64,000 nucleotides of DNA from positions 310,001 to 374,000 of the forward strand of contig NZ_JAZHPF010000001.1 of the NCBI RefSeq assembly GCF_036543075.1, read 5' to 3'. Positions 44,715-56,453 of the stretch are shown piece by piece. Position numbers and translations under genes: made by a program. This DNA is from Deinococcus sp. YIM 134068. GTDB lineage: Bacteria; Deinococcota; Deinococci; Deinococcales; Deinococcaceae. Numbering within the stretch: the stretch's first letter is position 1; each line of letters opens with the position of its first letter. The notes below the pieces were generated by a model. The model was not told where the DNA came from. It saw only the letters and a list, made by a program, of their open reading frames with translations, and made no database searches.

Positions 44715-46610
44715 ATGAACTCGCTGGACGCAATCAAATCAGCGTTTGAGGCGGGCAATTACCGATCCGTCATCACAAGTGCCATCTATGCCGAAAAGTT
44801 CACATCCGAACTCTGGCGTATGCTTGGATTGTCTCATCTTAGACTACGCGAGTTCGAGCTAGCTGAGACGCCCTTAACCAGAGCCAGTATTTTAGGTGAT
44901 TCAGAGGCAATGGTTGAGCTAGGGAATTTGTTGCGGCTTATGGGTCGGTTCGATGAGGCCATCGAGCAATTTCAACAGATCGAGCCGCTCCTCTCGGACG
45001 AATTATCTCTTCGTAACCAACGCTGGTGGGGCACGACCGAGTTTCAGATGGGACAGGTGGAATTTGGTCTCATGCGGTGTGAGAAGGCTTGGCATGGATA
45101 CATCGCTCTCGGTGACGAGGAATTGACGGGACGCATCACCCAGACGCTCGGACAGATGTACACCGTCATCGGGAATGACCGTCGGGCGCTCCAGCTTTAC
45201 AAGGAGGCGCTCAAGGTCTTGCAGGTTGACCCTGTTCCGTATCCAAGAATCACCGCTCTCCATAGTGCGGCCACCCTTTATCTGGAGTTCCGGGACCTCG
45301 ACGGCGCGGAGATATATATTAAAGAGGCCCGTGCCATCCTCGCACGGCCTGAGTACGTTGCCGACCAGTGGCTCACCCTGATTCTCACCGTAGAGGCTGA
45401 TCTCTACCGCCTGCGTGGGGATCAGCACAGACTCCACTCGACCCTCTTGCATCTTCTGGAACTCGTTCAACGCAGCGGAGATCACGAGGTTCGCATCTGG
45501 ACTGCCTCCCGCCTCGCGGAGTTCTACAGCGAGCAGGGGCAGCACGCCAAAGCGATGGACGCGCTGCACAAGGGGGCGGGGCCGGGGCAGGACCTCCCTC
45601 CTCCCCTGCTCGTCACGCGGGCCGTGGTGATGCGGCGGCGGGGGCAGGTGGAGCTGGCGCTCTCGGACTTCGAGGCGGCGCTTCCCAGCGTGCGGGCGAT
45701 GCAGGACGCCCACCTCCTGACGCGGACGCTGCTGCATCAGGCAGACGCCCTGCGGCGGGCGGGCCGGGCCGAGGAGGCGGTGGACAGCCTGCGCGAGGCA
45801 CTGGAGCGGCTGCTCCAGGACCGCGATCAGGGACGGTACAAGCCCGACATTGAGGAACTGTCCGAGCTGACCCACAGCGCCCTGCTGGAGCCGGAGGTCG
45901 CGCCATTCATGGAGGCGGTGCTGGAGAAGCTCTCGGCGGTGGCGGGCGGCACCCTGCTGGACGACGAGCGGCTGAGCCACGTACAGGTCCAGACGCTCGG
46001 GCGCGTGCGGGTGACGCGCGACGGCCAGCCGGTGCCCTTCGAGTTGCACGGAAGCGCCCTGCTGCTGGTGTACCTGAAGCTGTATCCGGGCCGCACCCGG
46101 CAGGAGATTCAGCTCGACCTCTACCCCGACAAGGAGCCGACGGCGGGGTCGAACTACATCCGCAGCGCGATCCGCGAGTTGCGCGAGGGGCTGGGGCGCG
46201 AGAGCGTGGTGCATTCGGGGCCGCACAACCAGCCGCGCTACTCGCTGGGATCGGGGCTGAGCCTCACGCTGGACGTGGAGGACCTGCGCCGCGCCGTGGG
46301 CGAGGACGACGCCGCGCGCATCCTCGCACTGTACCGGGGGCCGTTCATGCCGCCTGTCACCGACAGCGAGTGGGCCGATCAGCTCCGCGACGAGTTGCAG
46401 ACGGCGGTGACGCTCGCCCTGCGCGGGCAGATGCGCGCGGCACAGGGGCGGGGCGACCTGCGCCGGGCGCTCCTCCTCGCCAACCAGTACCTGCGGGTGG
46501 ACCCCTACGACCCCGAGGTGCTGGAGGAACGGGTGGAAATCGCCCGCCGGGTGGCCTCGCCGCAGGAGGTGGCCCGGTACGTGGTGGAGTTGCAGCGGAT
46601 GGGCGGGTAG
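44715..46610 (+). CDS. TPR-BTAD (SARP-like) transcriptional regulator
   Basis: 631 aa. Residues 1-400 are tetratricopeptide-like helical pairs (WRMLGLSHLRLREFELAETP, LGQMYTVIGNDRRALQLYKE, ARAILARPEYVADQW). From about 415, LGRVRVTRDGQPVPFELHGS starts a winged-helix DNA-binding domain, and GEDDAARILALYRGPFMPPV to the end is the bacterial transcriptional activation domain. GAGGAG 5 nt before the ATG at 44715 favours it over ATG 44703. Base composition shifts inside the gene: the first 750 bp are clearly less GC-rich than the rest. The adjacent divergent peptide genes suggest the TPR half senses a peptide, as in RRNPP regulators (inference). Confidence 0.88.
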   Translation: MNSLDAIKSAFEAGNYRSVITSAIYAEKFTSELWRMLGLSHLRLREFELAETPLTRASILGDSEAMVELGNLLRLMGRFDEAIEQFQQIEPLLSDELSLRNQRWWGTTEFQMGQVEFGLMRCEKAWHGYIALGDEELTGRITQTLGQMYTVIGNDRRALQLYKEALKVLQVDPVPYPRITALHSAATLYLEFRDLDGAEIYIKEARAILARPEYVADQWLTLILTVEADLYRLRGDQHRLHSTLLHLLELVQRSGDHEVRIWTASRLAEFYSEQGQHAKAMDALHKGAGPGQDLPPPLLVTRAVVMRRRGQVELALSDFEAALPSVRAMQDAHLLTRTLLHQADALRRAGRAEEAVDSLREALERLLQDRDQGRYKPDIEELSELTHSALLEPEVAPFMEAVLEKLSAVAGGTLLDDERLSHVQVQTLGRVRVTRDGQPVPFELHGSALLLVYLKLYPGRTRQEIQLDLYPDKEPTAGSNYIRSAIRELREGLGRESVVHSGPHNQPRYSLGSGLSLTLDVEDLRRAVGEDDAARILALYRGPFMPPVTDSEWADQLRDELQTAVTLALRGQMRAAQGRGDLRRALLLANQYLRVDPYDPEVLEERVEIARRVASPQEVARYVVELQRMGG

Positions 46611-46620
46611 GGGACTGGGG

Positions 46621-46626
46621 TAGCCT
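46621..46626 (+). promoter_or_regulatory. TANNNT -10 element of the Nudix gene
   Basis: TAGCCT, 6 nt before the ATG at 46633. Confidence 0.5.
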
Positions 46627-46632
46627 GCGGGT

Positions 46633-47225
46633 ATGGCGGAGGAGCAGGGGGACGGGCACCAGAACTGGGCGGGGCTGGTGGCGGACGAGGCGCAGCCGTG
46701 GGAAACGCTGGCATCGCGGGCGCTGGTGAGCGGCTTTCGCACGGTGCTGGAGGACCGGGTGCGGACGGCCTCGGGCGTGGAGGTGGTCTACCAGTACCGC
46801 CCACGCGGGCCGCGCGCCGTGTTCGTGCTGCCCGTGACGGCGGCGGGCGAGGCGGTCCTGATCCGGCAGTACCGCTACCCCCTGCGGGCGACCGTGTGGG
46901 AGGTCGTGGCGGGCGGGGTGGAGCGGGGTGAGGACCTGATGGACGCCGCCTCGCGCGAACTCGCCGAGGAGGTGGGGGGCCGCGCTGCCGAGTGGATCGC
47001 CCTGCCCGGCTTCTACCCACAGCCGAGCATCAGCGGGGTCGTCTTCTTCCCGCTGCTCGCCCTCGGCGTGACGCTGGGGGACACGGCCCACGAGGAGAGC
47101 GAGGTCATCGAGCGGGTGGTCCTCCCCCTCCCCGAGGTCTACCGGATGCTGGAGGCGGGCGAGATAGGTGACGGGCCGAGCAGCCTCACCCTCTGGCACG
47201 CGCGGCGGCACCTGCAGGAGCGCGG

Positions 47226-47235
<10 letters not shown>
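46633..47235 (+). CDS. Nudix hydrolase, ADP-ribose pyrophosphatase type
   Basis: 200 aa. The Nudix box reads [20 protein letters not shown] then VGG, a full G-x5-E-x7-REL-x-EE-x-G match that binds Mg. [20 protein letters not shown] before it and [20 protein letters not shown] after it are typical of ADP-ribose pyrophosphatases. It would cleave ADP-ribose or related nucleotide sugars to AMP. Start ATG 46633 follows TAGCCT by 6 nt. It overlaps the next gene by 10 bp. Deinococcus has many Nudix enzymes; exact substrate uncertain. Confidence 0.92.
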
Positions 47236-47861
<626 letters not shown>

Positions 47862-47864
47862 CCT

Positions 47865-48263
47865 TCAGCGTCGCCAGACGAGAAACATGGCGGCGAGCCA
47901 TAGCGGCCAGAGGAGCCCCACAACGGCCAGGCCGGGGCGGCGAAGCTCCGGCAGCTTCAAGAGCGGCGTACCGAGCCACACGGGCAGCCACAGGTTGATG
48001 TACAGCAACAGCCGCAAGGGCCAGGCTTCCGACCCGCGTCTTGACTGTGGGTGTGCCTCCAGCAGGGCGTCTCGCCAGAGTTCCGGCGGCGTCAGGGCGT
48101 GCAGCCCAAGCAGAATGAGGACATTCACCGGCAGGAGGGCCAGCCCGGCCCAGCCCAGACGCTCCCGTCCAGCGGCACCGAGGGCCAGACGGGACGCCTG
48201 CCAGAACATCCACAGGGAGGCCCCCGCCAGCAGCAACGTCATCCCCCACTCCAGAGGCACCAC
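47865..48263 (-). CDS. Integral membrane protein, 132 aa
   Basis: Four hydrophobic segments: [58 protein letters not shown], and [20 protein letters not shown]. No family recognised. It may start at GTG 48263 or at the ATG seven codons later. It converges with the YigZ gene, with 3 bp between stops, and is divergent from ispF. Likely in the cytoplasmic membrane. Confidence 0.7.
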   Translation of the reverse strand: MVPLEWGMTLLLAGASLWMFWQASRLALGAAGRERLGWAGLALLPVNVLILLGLHALTPPELWRDALLEAHPQSRRGSEAWPLRLLLYINLWLPVWLGTPLLKLPELRRPGLAVVGLLWPLWLAAMFLVWRR

Positions 48264-48309
48264 GCGTCATCTTTGAACGAGAACTCTCTCGTCATCCTTT
48301 CACGGCCTC

Positions 48310-48315
48310 TACACT
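48310..48315 (+). promoter_or_regulatory. TANNNT -10 element of ispF
   Basis: TACACT, 6 nt before the ATG at 48322. Confidence 0.5.
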
Positions 48316-48321
48316 CCCCGC

Positions 48322-48800
48322 ATGACACTGCCCTACCGCATCGGGTTCGGGGAGGACGCGCACCGCCTCGCCGCCGGACGCCCGCTCATCCTGGGGGGGG
48401 TGCCCGTGCCGCACGCCGAGCGCGGGGCCGTGGCCCACAGCGACGGGGACGCCGTGCTCCACGCCGTCGCCGACGCGCTGCTGTCGGGCCTGAGCCTGGG
48501 GGACATCGGGGCGCACTACCCGGACACCGCCGCCGAGAACGCGGGACTGGACTCCCGCCTCATCCTCACGCGCTGCCTGGACCTCGTGCGCGAGCGGGGC
48601 TACGTGCCCACCAATGTCGCCCTGGTCGTCACGCTCGACCGCCCCAAGCTGGGGCCGCTGCGGGCCGAGATCGCCCGGAGTGTGGCCGACCTGCTGGGCC
48701 TCGCCGCGCCCGAGGTCGGCGTGAGCTTCAAGACCTCGGAGGGGCTGGCTCCCGACCATGTTCAAGTACGGGTGACGGTGCTCCTCGCGCGCGGGGAGGG

Positions 48801-48804
<4 letters not shown>
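48322..48804 (+). CDS. ispF: 2-C-methyl-D-erythritol 2,4-cyclodiphosphate synthase
   Basis: 160-aa zinc enzyme of the non-mevalonate isoprenoid pathway, converting CDP-ME-2-phosphate to MEcPP. Seen: [20 protein letters not shown] (metal-binding D and H), [20 protein letters not shown] with [10 protein letters not shown], and the C-terminal [20 protein letters not shown] (normally TTTEGLGF...). Length is standard. ATG 48322 follows TACACT by 6 nt. Stop overlaps the next GTG by GTGA. Confidence 0.97.
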
Positions 48805-49274
<470 letters not shown>

Positions 49275-49277
49275 GGA

Positions 49278-49300
49278 AGTCAGGCGTCAGGCGTCAGGAA
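49278..49300. repeat. Short GTCAGGC tandem repeat
   Basis: About three 7-bp GTCAGGC/GTCAGGA units between the convergent trmL and membrane-protein genes. Confidence 0.5.
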
Positions 49301-49590
49301 CGAGGGGGAGCATCACGTCTCCGGGCCATGCGGATGAGCCAGAGAATCACACCCACGAGGCCCACGACGGCTCCCAGGGGAATGGTGACGAGCATCAGCC
49401 ACCCCGCGACGAAGAGGGTGGAGAGCAGCCCGCCCACGTCCATCCCGGCGACCACGCAGGGGTAACTCCCCGCCTCGTCCAGACGGCAGCCGTTCGCCCC
49501 CGCCACCCACGAGGCGAGGAGGACGCCGAGCAGCGGCCCGAACGTGAACAAGGCCCACACGAGGACGAAGGGCCAGACGGGGCGGCGCAT
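49294..49590 (-). CDS. Small membrane protein, 98 aa
   Basis: Three hydrophobic stretches: VWPFVLVWALFTFGPLLGVL, VGGLLSTLFVAGWLMLVTIP and LGAVVGLVGVILWLIRMA, then a basic cytoplasmic end (RRRDAPPRS). Two cysteines lie in the loop between helix 1 and 2 (NGCRLDEAGSYPCVVAG), probably outside the membrane and able to form a disulfide. No family recognised. Confidence 0.68.
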   Translation of the reverse strand: MRRPVWPFVLVWALFTFGPLLGVLLASWVAGANGCRLDEAGSYPCVVAGMDVGGLLSTLFVAGWLMLVTIPLGAVVGLVGVILWLIRMARRRDAPPRS

Positions 49591-49683
49591 GGCGAAAGCG
49601 TACCCGGACGCCGGGGAGGATAGGCCGTTTCGCTCATTTCGAGAATTGTCGAACCGTGTAGTTTTGATTCGAGGAGGATCGAA

Positions 49684-49806
49684 GTGAGGCGAGCTAAGGA
49701 GACACAGACGAGGCTGGATAATTTGCAGGCCGCATCAAGGATGCACACCGCCGCGCACTTCCTCACGTACAGGGTGGGGCCGTGGCGAAGGGGGACCGTC
49801 CGATGA
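49684..49806 (+). CDS. Possible leader peptide upstream of the ArsR gene
   Basis: 40-codon frame from a GTG with GAGGAGGATCGAA before it; its TGA overlaps the ArsR ATG as ATGA. The peptide (MRRAKETQTRLDNLQAASRM, then [20 protein letters not shown]) has no domain. Support is only the ribosome-binding site and the overlap. Confidence 0.3.
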   Translation: MRRAKETQTRLDNLQAASRMHTAAHFLTYRVGPWRRGTVR

Positions 49807-50420
49807 GCACTGATCTCAACGCCCGCGCCGCCGTCTTCCGCGCCCTATCGCATCCGGCGCGGCTGGCGCTGCTGCGGCTGACGTGGAGCGAACCCCTCTC
49901 CGGCGAAACGCTCGCGCGGCTGATGAACCTCGCGCCCGCGACGGTGAGCCATCACCTCGCGGCGCTGTCAGAAGCGGGGCTGACGACCGTGCGCTCGGAA
50001 GGGCACCACCGCCTCCACGGGGCGAATCAGGCGGCGCTGGACGTGACGCTGGCGGCCCTCGTGCGCGGGGAGGGAGCCACCCCCACCGCCGAGGACCCCT
50101 ACCGGGCGCGGGTGCTGCGGGCCTTCGTGCGGGACGGACGGCTGACACGCATTCCCGCCCAGCGCAAGAAACGGGACGTGATCCTGCGCGAACTCGCCGC
50201 CCTCTTCGAGCCGGGCCGCACCTACACCGAGCGCGAGGTGAGCGACGCGCTGGCCGAGTATCACCCCGACTTCTTCACCCTGCGGCGCGAACTCGTGGGG
50301 CTGGGGCTGCTGACGCGCGAGAACGGCGTGTACTGGCGGGTGGAGGGCGGGGGCCGAACGCCGCAGAGGTCGGACGACCACACCCTGAAGTTGGACCACG
50401 CCCCGGAGGAGACGCCGTAG
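49803..50420 (+). CDS. ArsR-family regulator with DUF2087 domain
   Basis: 205 aa. Residues 8-80 are an ArsR winged helix ([40 protein letters not shown]). Residues about 115-185 are DUF2087: [40 protein letters not shown] and [20 protein letters not shown] then WR. No cysteine-based metal site of arsenic sensors is visible, so the ligand is unknown. ATG 49803 preferred; a GTG at 49782 is in frame. Its stop codon TAG is part of the next gene's -10 element. Confidence 0.87.
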   Translation: MSTDLNARAAVFRALSHPARLALLRLTWSEPLSGETLARLMNLAPATVSHHLAALSEAGLTTVRSEGHHRLHGANQAALDVTLAALVRGEGATPTAEDPYRARVLRAFVRDGRLTRIPAQRKKRDVILRELAALFEPGRTYTEREVSDALAEYHPDFFTLRRELVGLGLLTRENGVYWRVEGGGRTPQRSDDHTLKLDHAPEETP

Positions 50421-50423
50421 AGT
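50418..50423 (+). promoter_or_regulatory. TANNNT -10 element of the M29 aminopeptidase gene
   Basis: TAGAGT, 7 nt before the ATG at 50431; shares the ArsR-gene stop codon. Confidence 0.4.
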
Positions 50424-50430
50424 GACGCCC

Positions 50431-51672
50431 ATGACCTCCAACCCAGACTTCGAGGCCAAGCTCGCGCGCTACGCCGACCTTCTCGTGCGCACGGGGGTAA
50501 ACCTCCCCCAGGGCGGGAAGGTGCGCGTCAATGCCCCCGTGGAAGCCGCGTCCCTCGCCCGGCTGGTGGCCCGCGCCGCGTACCGGGCCGGGGCGGCGGA
50601 TGTGCGCGTCGTGTATGGCGACGCTTCTCTCGATCTCTCGCTGTATGAGGACGGCAGCGACGAGGCGGTGGACTTCCTGCCCGAGTGGGTGGCCGAGCAG
50701 AGTGAACGCCTCGTCGCTGACGGGTACGCCTTCATCAGCCTGACCGGGGAGGACCCTACCCTCCTCGCGGGTGTGGATCAGGGGCGGGTGGCCCGGCGCT
50801 CGAAGGCGATGGCCGCCGCCATGCGGAACGTCAGCCGCGCCACGGGCGGCATGGAGGTCAACTGGACCGTCGCCGCCATGAGCACCCCCGCCTGGGCACG
50901 GGCCGTCTACCCGGATCTGCCCGAAGCGGAGGCCGTCGCCCGGCTCTGGGACGACATCTTCGCCGTGTGCCGCGCGGACCTGCCCGACCCGGGGGCCGCG
51001 TGGGAGGGGCATCTGGACCGTCTGGAGCGCCTGACCGCCCTCCTCAACGAACGGCGGTTCGCGGCCCTCCACCTGCGGAGCGAGCTGGGCACCGACCTCA
51101 CCGTGGGTCTCGCCGACGGGCACATCTGGCAGGGGGGCGCGGAGACGGCGAAGACCGGCGTCCGGGGCGTGCCGAACCTTCCCACCGACGAGGTGTTCAC
51201 CGCCCCGCACCGTGAGCGGGTGGACGGGGTGGCGGTCGCTTCCAAGCCCCTGAGCGTGCGCGGCCAGCTTGTCGAGGGCATCCGCGTGCGTTTCGAGGTG
51301 GGCCGCGCCGTGGAGATCAGCGCCGAGAAGGGGGAAGATACCCTGCGCCGACTCATAGAGACGGACGAGGGGGCTGCCCGACTGGGAGAAATTGCCCTCG
51401 TGCCCGCCTCCGCCCCCGTCGCGCAACGGGGCACCCTCTTCCTGAACACCCTCCTCGACGAGAACGCCGCCTCCCACATCGCCCTGGGCCGCTGCTACCC
51501 CACGAACGTGCAGAACGGCGAGAACCCCGAGGCCCTGATCGCGGCGGGCGGCAACGACTCCCTCATCCATGTGGACTGGATGATCGGCACGCCCGGCACC
51601 GATGTGGACGGGGTGCGGGAGGACGGGATGCGGGAGGCGCTGATGCGGGGCGGGGAGTGGGTAGTGGGGTAA
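50431..51672 (+). CDS. M29-family aminopeptidase
   Basis: 413-aa metallo-aminopeptidase of the aminopeptidase T/AmpS type. Seen: [40 protein letters not shown], the family core [20 protein letters not shown], then [20 protein letters not shown] with the metal-binding E/H residues, and [12 protein letters not shown] near the end. It removes N-terminal residues from peptides in the cytoplasm with two Co or Zn ions. Length matches the family. ATG 50431 follows TAGAGT by 7 nt. Confidence 0.94.
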   Translation: MTSNPDFEAKLARYADLLVRTGVNLPQGGKVRVNAPVEAASLARLVARAAYRAGAADVRVVYGDASLDLSLYEDGSDEAVDFLPEWVAEQSERLVADGYAFISLTGEDPTLLAGVDQGRVARRSKAMAAAMRNVSRATGGMEVNWTVAAMSTPAWARAVYPDLPEAEAVARLWDDIFAVCRADLPDPGAAWEGHLDRLERLTALLNERRFAALHLRSELGTDLTVGLADGHIWQGGAETAKTGVRGVPNLPTDEVFTAPHRERVDGVAVASKPLSVRGQLVEGIRVRFEVGRAVEISAEKGEDTLRRLIETDEGAARLGEIALVPASAPVAQRGTLFLNTLLDENAASHIALGRCYPTNVQNGENPEALIAAGGNDSLIHVDWMIGTPGTDVDGVREDGMREALMRGGEWVVG

Positions 51673-51770
51673 GCCGTCAGCGATCAGCGGTCAGCCCTCA
51701 GCGCAGGAAGCCGAAGCTTAAGCCTCCGTGGCTGACGGCTGACGGCTGAGAGCTGACCGCTCGTTACAAT
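51673..51770. repeat. Inverted-repeat element with CAGCGGTCAGC units
   Basis: GCGGTCAGC and related units (51686-51702) face GCTGACGGCTGACGGCTGAG and AGCTGACCGCT (51730-51763). A long imperfect hairpin of CTGACGG-type heptamers fills the gap between two genes and ends at the ppi -10 element. Confidence 0.65.
51765..51770 (+). promoter_or_regulatory. TANNNT -10 element of the cyclophilin gene
   Basis: TACAAT, 7 nt before the ATG at 51778. Confidence 0.55.
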
Positions 51771-51777
51771 GCCCCCC

Positions 51778-52365
51778 ATGACCCCCTCTGACGCCTACCA
51801 GCCCGCCGGCTTTACTCAAACGCCCGAACTCTCCGCCGAGCGCAAGACACGCTTCACGCGCGCACCCGAACTCGGCGACGGCATCGACCCCGGCAAGAGC
51901 TACCGCGCGGTGCTGGAGACGAGCAAGGGCCGCCTCGTGGTGGAGCTGTTCGCGGACGACGCGCCCGTGACGGTGAACTCCTTCGCGTACCTGATCCGCC
52001 ACCACTACTACGACGGGATCAAGTTCCACCGGGTCATCGACGGCTTCATGGCGCAGGGCGGCGACCCGACGGGCACGGGGTCGGGCGGCCCCGGCTACGA
52101 GTTCGAGGACGAGTTCGGCAGCGACCACCGCCACAGCGGCAAGGGCATCCTGAGCATGGCGAACCGGGGTCCGGGCACGAACGGCTCCCAGTTCTTCATC
52201 ACCTTCGGGCCGACGCCGCACCTCGACGGGCGGCACACCGTCTTCGGGCGGGTGGTGGAGGGGCTGGACGTGCTCGACCGCCTCAAGCGCATCCAGCCGG
52301 GCATGGGCGGCACGCCGGACGTGATCGAGCGGGCGTATCTCGTGGAGAGCAGCGCCGGGAGCTGA
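51778..52365 (+). CDS. ppi: Peptidyl-prolyl cis-trans isomerase, cyclophilin type
   Basis: 195 aa, cytoplasmic (no signal peptide). Cyclophilin core: [40 protein letters not shown] with the catalytic arginine, [20 protein letters not shown] and [20 protein letters not shown] 40-residue N-terminal extension ([15 protein letters not shown]) precedes the fold. The start is set by TACAAT 7 nt before ATG 51778; an ATG three codons earlier overlaps that element. Confidence 0.95.
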   Translation: MTPSDAYQPAGFTQTPELSAERKTRFTRAPELGDGIDPGKSYRAVLETSKGRLVVELFADDAPVTVNSFAYLIRHHYYDGIKFHRVIDGFMAQGGDPTGTGSGGPGYEFEDEFGSDHRHSGKGILSMANRGPGTNGSQFFITFGPTPHLDGRHTVFGRVVEGLDVLDRLKRIQPGMGGTPDVIERAYLVESSAGS

Positions 52366-52456
52366 GGGCGGAGAACCCGCGCCGTCATCTCATCCCTGAG
52401 CAGAACTTCCCCGTCCCTTAACGCTGAGCCGTGGGAACAGCGTGAGAGGGGCGGGG

Positions 52457-52462
52457 TAGACT
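52457..52462 (+). promoter_or_regulatory. TANNNT -10 element of the khpB-like gene
   Basis: TAGACT, 7 nt before the ATG at 52470. Confidence 0.5.
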
Positions 52463-52469
52463 GCTGAGT

Positions 52470-53054
<585 letters not shown>

Positions 53055-53080
53055 GGGTCAGGGGTAGGGAGCGAGACATA

Positions 53081-53950
53081 ATGCCGACCTCTCCGGCCCA
53101 CGTTCCGTCCCTCAGCCTCCGCGTCTGGGTCCAGCATGCCGCCCAACGTCTGCGGGAGGCGGGCGTGCCTTCCCCCGAAGCCGATGCGCGGGCGCTCGTG
53201 CTGCATGTGTTGAGGCTGGACGGGACGGCCCTGCTGACGCGTGGGGCGGAGGTGGTCACGCCCGAAGACGGTGAGCGGCTGGCGAGCCTCCTCGAACGGC
53301 GCGCGGCCCGCGTGCCCCTCCAACACCTGCTCGGTGAGGTGGAGTGGGGCGGCGTGCGGCTGAGGACCGACGCCCGCGCGCTGATTCCGAGGCCGGAGAC
53401 GGAGTGGCTGCTCCACCTCACGTTGGAGGCCCTGCGCCCCGTGCCGACGCCGCGTGTGCTGGACGTGGGCACGGGCACGGGTGCCCTCGCGCTGGGGGTG
53501 AAGGCCGCCCGCCCGGACGCGACCGTGACGGCCACCGACCTCAGCGCCGAGGCGTTGGCCCTCGCCCACGAGAACGCTGTCCTGAACGGCCTGGATGTGG
53601 CGTTCGTGGAGGGCAGTCTCCTCGCGGACCTCTCCGGTCCCTTCGACGTGATCGTGAGCAACCCGCCCTACCTGCCCGACGCCGACCGTGCGGGTGCCGA
53701 CCCGGAGGTGGGGCACGACCCGGCCCTCGCCCTGTACGCGGGGGCGGACGGGCTGGAGGTCGCGCGACCGCTGGCAGCACAGGCCCGCGCGGCGCTCGCC
53801 CCCGCTGGCGTCCTGCTCCTCGAACTCGACCCGCGCAACGCCGTCCCCTTCGCCGCCGAACTGCGCGCGGTGGGCTGGCGGGCCGAGGTGCTGGCTGATC
53901 TGGTGGGGCGGGAGCGATTCGTGCGCGGGTTATTGGAATCGCCCCCCTGA
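53081..53950 (+). CDS. prmC: Release factor glutamine methyltransferase
   Basis: 289-aa SAM enzyme that methylates the GGQ glutamine of peptide release factors. N-terminal helical domain ([20 protein letters not shown]), [13 protein letters not shown], the linker motif [14 protein letters not shown] motif [16 protein letters not shown], and the catalytic [11 protein letters not shown]. Length normal. It begins 27 bp after khpB. It is followed by the purine genes after a 270-bp gap. Confidence 0.96.
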   Translation: MPTSPAHVPSLSLRVWVQHAAQRLREAGVPSPEADARALVLHVLRLDGTALLTRGAEVVTPEDGERLASLLERRAARVPLQHLLGEVEWGGVRLRTDARALIPRPETEWLLHLTLEALRPVPTPRVLDVGTGTGALALGVKAARPDATVTATDLSAEALALAHENAVLNGLDVAFVEGSLLADLSGPFDVIVSNPPYLPDADRAGADPEVGHDPALALYAGADGLEVARPLAAQARAALAPAGVLLLELDPRNAVPFAAELRAVGWRAEVLADLVGRERFVRGLLESPP

Positions 53951-54224
<274 letters not shown>

Positions 54225-54962
54225 ATGAGCCGTGAGCCGCTGTACGAGGGCAAGGCCAAGCGCGTCTACGCCACCGCCGACCCGCACGAGTACGTCGTGG
54301 AGTACAAGGACGACGCCACCGCCTTCAACGGGGTCAAGCGGGCACAGATTCCCGGCAAGGGGGCCGTCAACAACGCGATCACCGCGCACCTCTTCCCCCA
54401 GTTGGAGGCGGCGGGCATCCCGACCCACTTCATCGAGAGGGTGTCCGACACCGAGCAGCGCGTCCGGGCCGTGACCATCGTACCCGTCGAGGTCATCGTG
54501 CGGAACGTGGCGGCGGGCAGCTTCTCCAAACGGCTCGGCGTGGAGGAGGGCACGCCCCTCGCCCGCCCGGTCGTTGAATATTGCTACAAGTCGGACGCGC
54601 TCGGCGATCCCCTCATCAACACGGACACAGCCATTGCCCTCGGCTGGGCGAGCGAGGAGGACCTGACGCGCATCCGCGAGCTGGCCCTGAGGGTGCGCGA
54701 ATTCCTGACGCCCTACTTCTTCCGCCGGGGCATCCGCCTGATCGACTTCAAGCTGGAGTTCGGCAAGGCACCGGGCGGCCAAGTCGTCCTCGCCGACGAG
54801 ATCAGCCCCGACACCTGCCGCTTCTGGGACGCCGAGACGGGCGAGAAGCTCGACAAGGACCGCTTCCGCCGCGACCTCGGCGGGGTGGAGGAGGCGTATG
54901 CGGAGATGCTGAGGCGGGTGACGCAAGAGGTCGAGGAGTCAAGGGGTCCAGAGGTCGAGTAA
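54225..54962 (+). CDS. purC: SAICAR synthase
   Basis: 245-aa enzyme that joins CAIR with aspartate and ATP. Seen: [60 protein letters not shown], the signature [12 protein letters not shown] and [20 protein letters not shown]. The last residues ([10 protein letters not shown]) come from the GGTCGAG-type repeat that begins inside the gene. First gene of the purC-purS-purQ-purL-purF cluster; spacing to purS is 57 bp. Confidence 0.97.
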   Translation: MSREPLYEGKAKRVYATADPHEYVVEYKDDATAFNGVKRAQIPGKGAVNNAITAHLFPQLEAAGIPTHFIERVSDTEQRVRAVTIVPVEVIVRNVAAGSFSKRLGVEEGTPLARPVVEYCYKSDALGDPLINTDTAIALGWASEEDLTRIRELALRVREFLTPYFFRRGIRLIDFKLEFGKAPGGQVVLADEISPDTCRFWDAETGEKLDKDRFRRDLGGVEEAYAEMLRRVTQEVEESRGPEVE

Positions 54963-55010
54963 CCGGCCTCTCTCGACCTTCCGACCTCTCGACCTCTCGA
55001 CCCCTCCGAA
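54928..55010 (+). repeat. GGTCGAG-type short repeat cluster at purC end
   Basis: GAGGTCGAGGAGTC... inside the last purC codons faces CTCGACC...CTCGACCTCTCGACC after the stop. Same family and same position relative to a gene as at 1729-1830. Confidence 0.7.
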
Positions 55011-55019
55011 GGAGTTCCC

Positions 55020-55286
55020 ATGCCCACCTACCACGCCAGAGTCTTCGTCACCCTCAAGCCCTCCATCCTCGATCCGCAGGGGCGTACCGTCGAGCGGGCG
55101 CTGTCGCATCTGGACCACGCGAACGTGGCGGGCGTGCGGGTCGGCAAGTACATCGAGCTGACGCTCTCAGGCGAGCGGGAGGCGGTGGAAGCCCAACTCG
55201 CCGACATCACGGGGAACGTGCTGAGTAATCCCATCATGGAGGACGCGCGCTGGGAATTGAGCGAGGTCGAGTCGGTGGGCGCGTGA
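55020..55286 (+). CDS. purS: FGAM synthase subunit PurS
   Basis: 88 aa; PurS family: YHARVFVTLKPSILDPQGRT, VGKYIELTLSGEREAVEAQL and MEDARWELSEVE. It forms the FGAM synthase complex with PurQ and PurL, channelling ammonia to make FGAM from FGAR and glutamine. Its presence matches the small PurL and separate PurQ seen here. GAAGGAG lies before the ATG. Overlaps the cupin gene by GTGA. Confidence 0.95.
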   Translation: MPTYHARVFVTLKPSILDPQGRTVERALSHLDHANVAGVRVGKYIELTLSGEREAVEAQLADITGNVLSNPIMEDARWELSEVESVGA

Positions 55287-55654
55287 GCACGCCGCAGAAG
55301 GTCAATCTGACGGAGAAGTTCGGCCTCTTCGCCGAACACTGGACACCGAAGGTCGTCGGCGAAGTCAATGGGCAGCAAGTCAAGCTCGTCAAGCTCGTCG
55401 GCGAGTTCGTGTGGCACGCGCACGAGGACGAGGACGAGCTGTTTCTGGTCGCGCGTGGCGTTCTGCGGATGCGCTTCCGGGATGGTGACGTGCGGCTGGA
55501 GGAGGGCGAATTGATCGTCGTCCCGCGCGGCGTGGAGCATCTGCCGGTCGCCGAGACCGAGGAGACGTGGATCATGCTGGTGGAACCCGCGAGCACCGTG
55601 AACACGGGCAACGCGGGCGGCGAGCGCACCGTGACCGAGCTGGAGCGCCTGTGA
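55283..55654 (+). CDS. Cupin-domain protein
   Basis: 123 aa. Cupin motif 1 is [20 protein letters not shown] (H-x-H...E) and motif 2 [20 protein letters not shown] (P-x-G...H), so a metal site of two or three His and one Glu is likely. No enzyme role can be named. The GTG start overlaps the purS TGA; the gene lies between purS and purQ, suggesting a conserved accessory part of this purine operon. It may bind a small metabolite. Confidence 0.88.
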   Translation: MSTPQKVNLTEKFGLFAEHWTPKVVGEVNGQQVKLVKLVGEFVWHAHEDEDELFLVARGVLRMRFRDGDVRLEEGELIVVPRGVEHLPVAETEETWIMLVEPASTVNTGNAGGERTVTELERL

Positions 55655-55781
55655 CACACGCGACCTCCACTTCCGCGTCCTGCGGAACAGCGCCGCAGGC
55701 CACTCCAGTTGCGGTCGCGTGCGCCTTTTCCCACTCGCTCCGCTCGGGTTTCGCCGCCGATGCGGCCTCAACCGGAGGCTT

Positions 55782-56441
55782 ATGAACGTCGCCGTCATCC
55801 AGTTCCCCGGCTCCAACTGCGACGCCGACGCCCTGCACGCCGCCCGGCTCACGCTGGACCCCGACGCGCGCTTCGTGTGGCACACCGAGGACGGGTTGCC
55901 CACCGGAACCGACCTCGTGCTGTTGCCGGGTGGCTTCTCCTACGGCGACCACCTGAGAAGCGGGGCCATCGCCGCGCGCAGCCCGATCATGACCGCCATT
56001 AAGGAACATGCCGAACGCGGCGGCTACGTGCTGGGCGTGTGCAACGGCTTTCAGGTCCTCACCGAGGCGGGATTGCTCCCCGGTGCGCTGAGCCGCAACC
56101 GTGAGGTGCATTTCCTGTGCAAGCCCGTCCACCTGCGCGTGGAGAACACGGGGACGGCCTTCACGGGCGCATACCAGAAGGATCAGATCATCGAGGTTCC
56201 CATCGCGCACGGCGAGGGCAACTACTACGCCGACGCGGGGACGGTCGCCCGGCTGGAGGACGAGGGCCGGGTAGTCTTCCGCTACGTGGACAACCCCAAC
56301 GGCTCCCTGAACGACATCGCCGGAATCGTGAACGAGCGCGGCAACGTGCTGGGCATGATGCCCCACCCCGAGCGGGCGGTGGAGGCCCTGCTGGGCAGCG
56401 AGGACGGACGGGGCGTGTTCGAGTCGCTGGCCGTTCGGTAG
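55782..56441 (+). CDS. purQ: FGAM synthase glutaminase subunit PurQ
   Basis: 219-aa class I glutamine amidotransferase. The nucleophile cysteine is in [20 protein letters not shown], the catalytic His and Glu in [11 protein letters not shown]. The N-terminus is [20 protein letters not shown] and the PurQ-typical [17 protein letters not shown] follows. GGAGG lies 5 nt before the ATG 55782; a longer frame upstream is not conserved. It feeds ammonia to PurL. The 127-bp gap after the cupin gene has no gene. Confidence 0.97.
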   Translation: MNVAVIQFPGSNCDADALHAARLTLDPDARFVWHTEDGLPTGTDLVLLPGGFSYGDHLRSGAIAARSPIMTAIKEHAERGGYVLGVCNGFQVLTEAGLLPGALSRNREVHFLCKPVHLRVENTGTAFTGAYQKDQIIEVPIAHGEGNYYADAGTVARLEDEGRVVFRYVDNPNGSLNDIAGIVNERGNVLGMMPHPERAVEALLGSEDGRGVFESLAVR

Positions 56442-56453
56442 GGAGGAAGGGGC

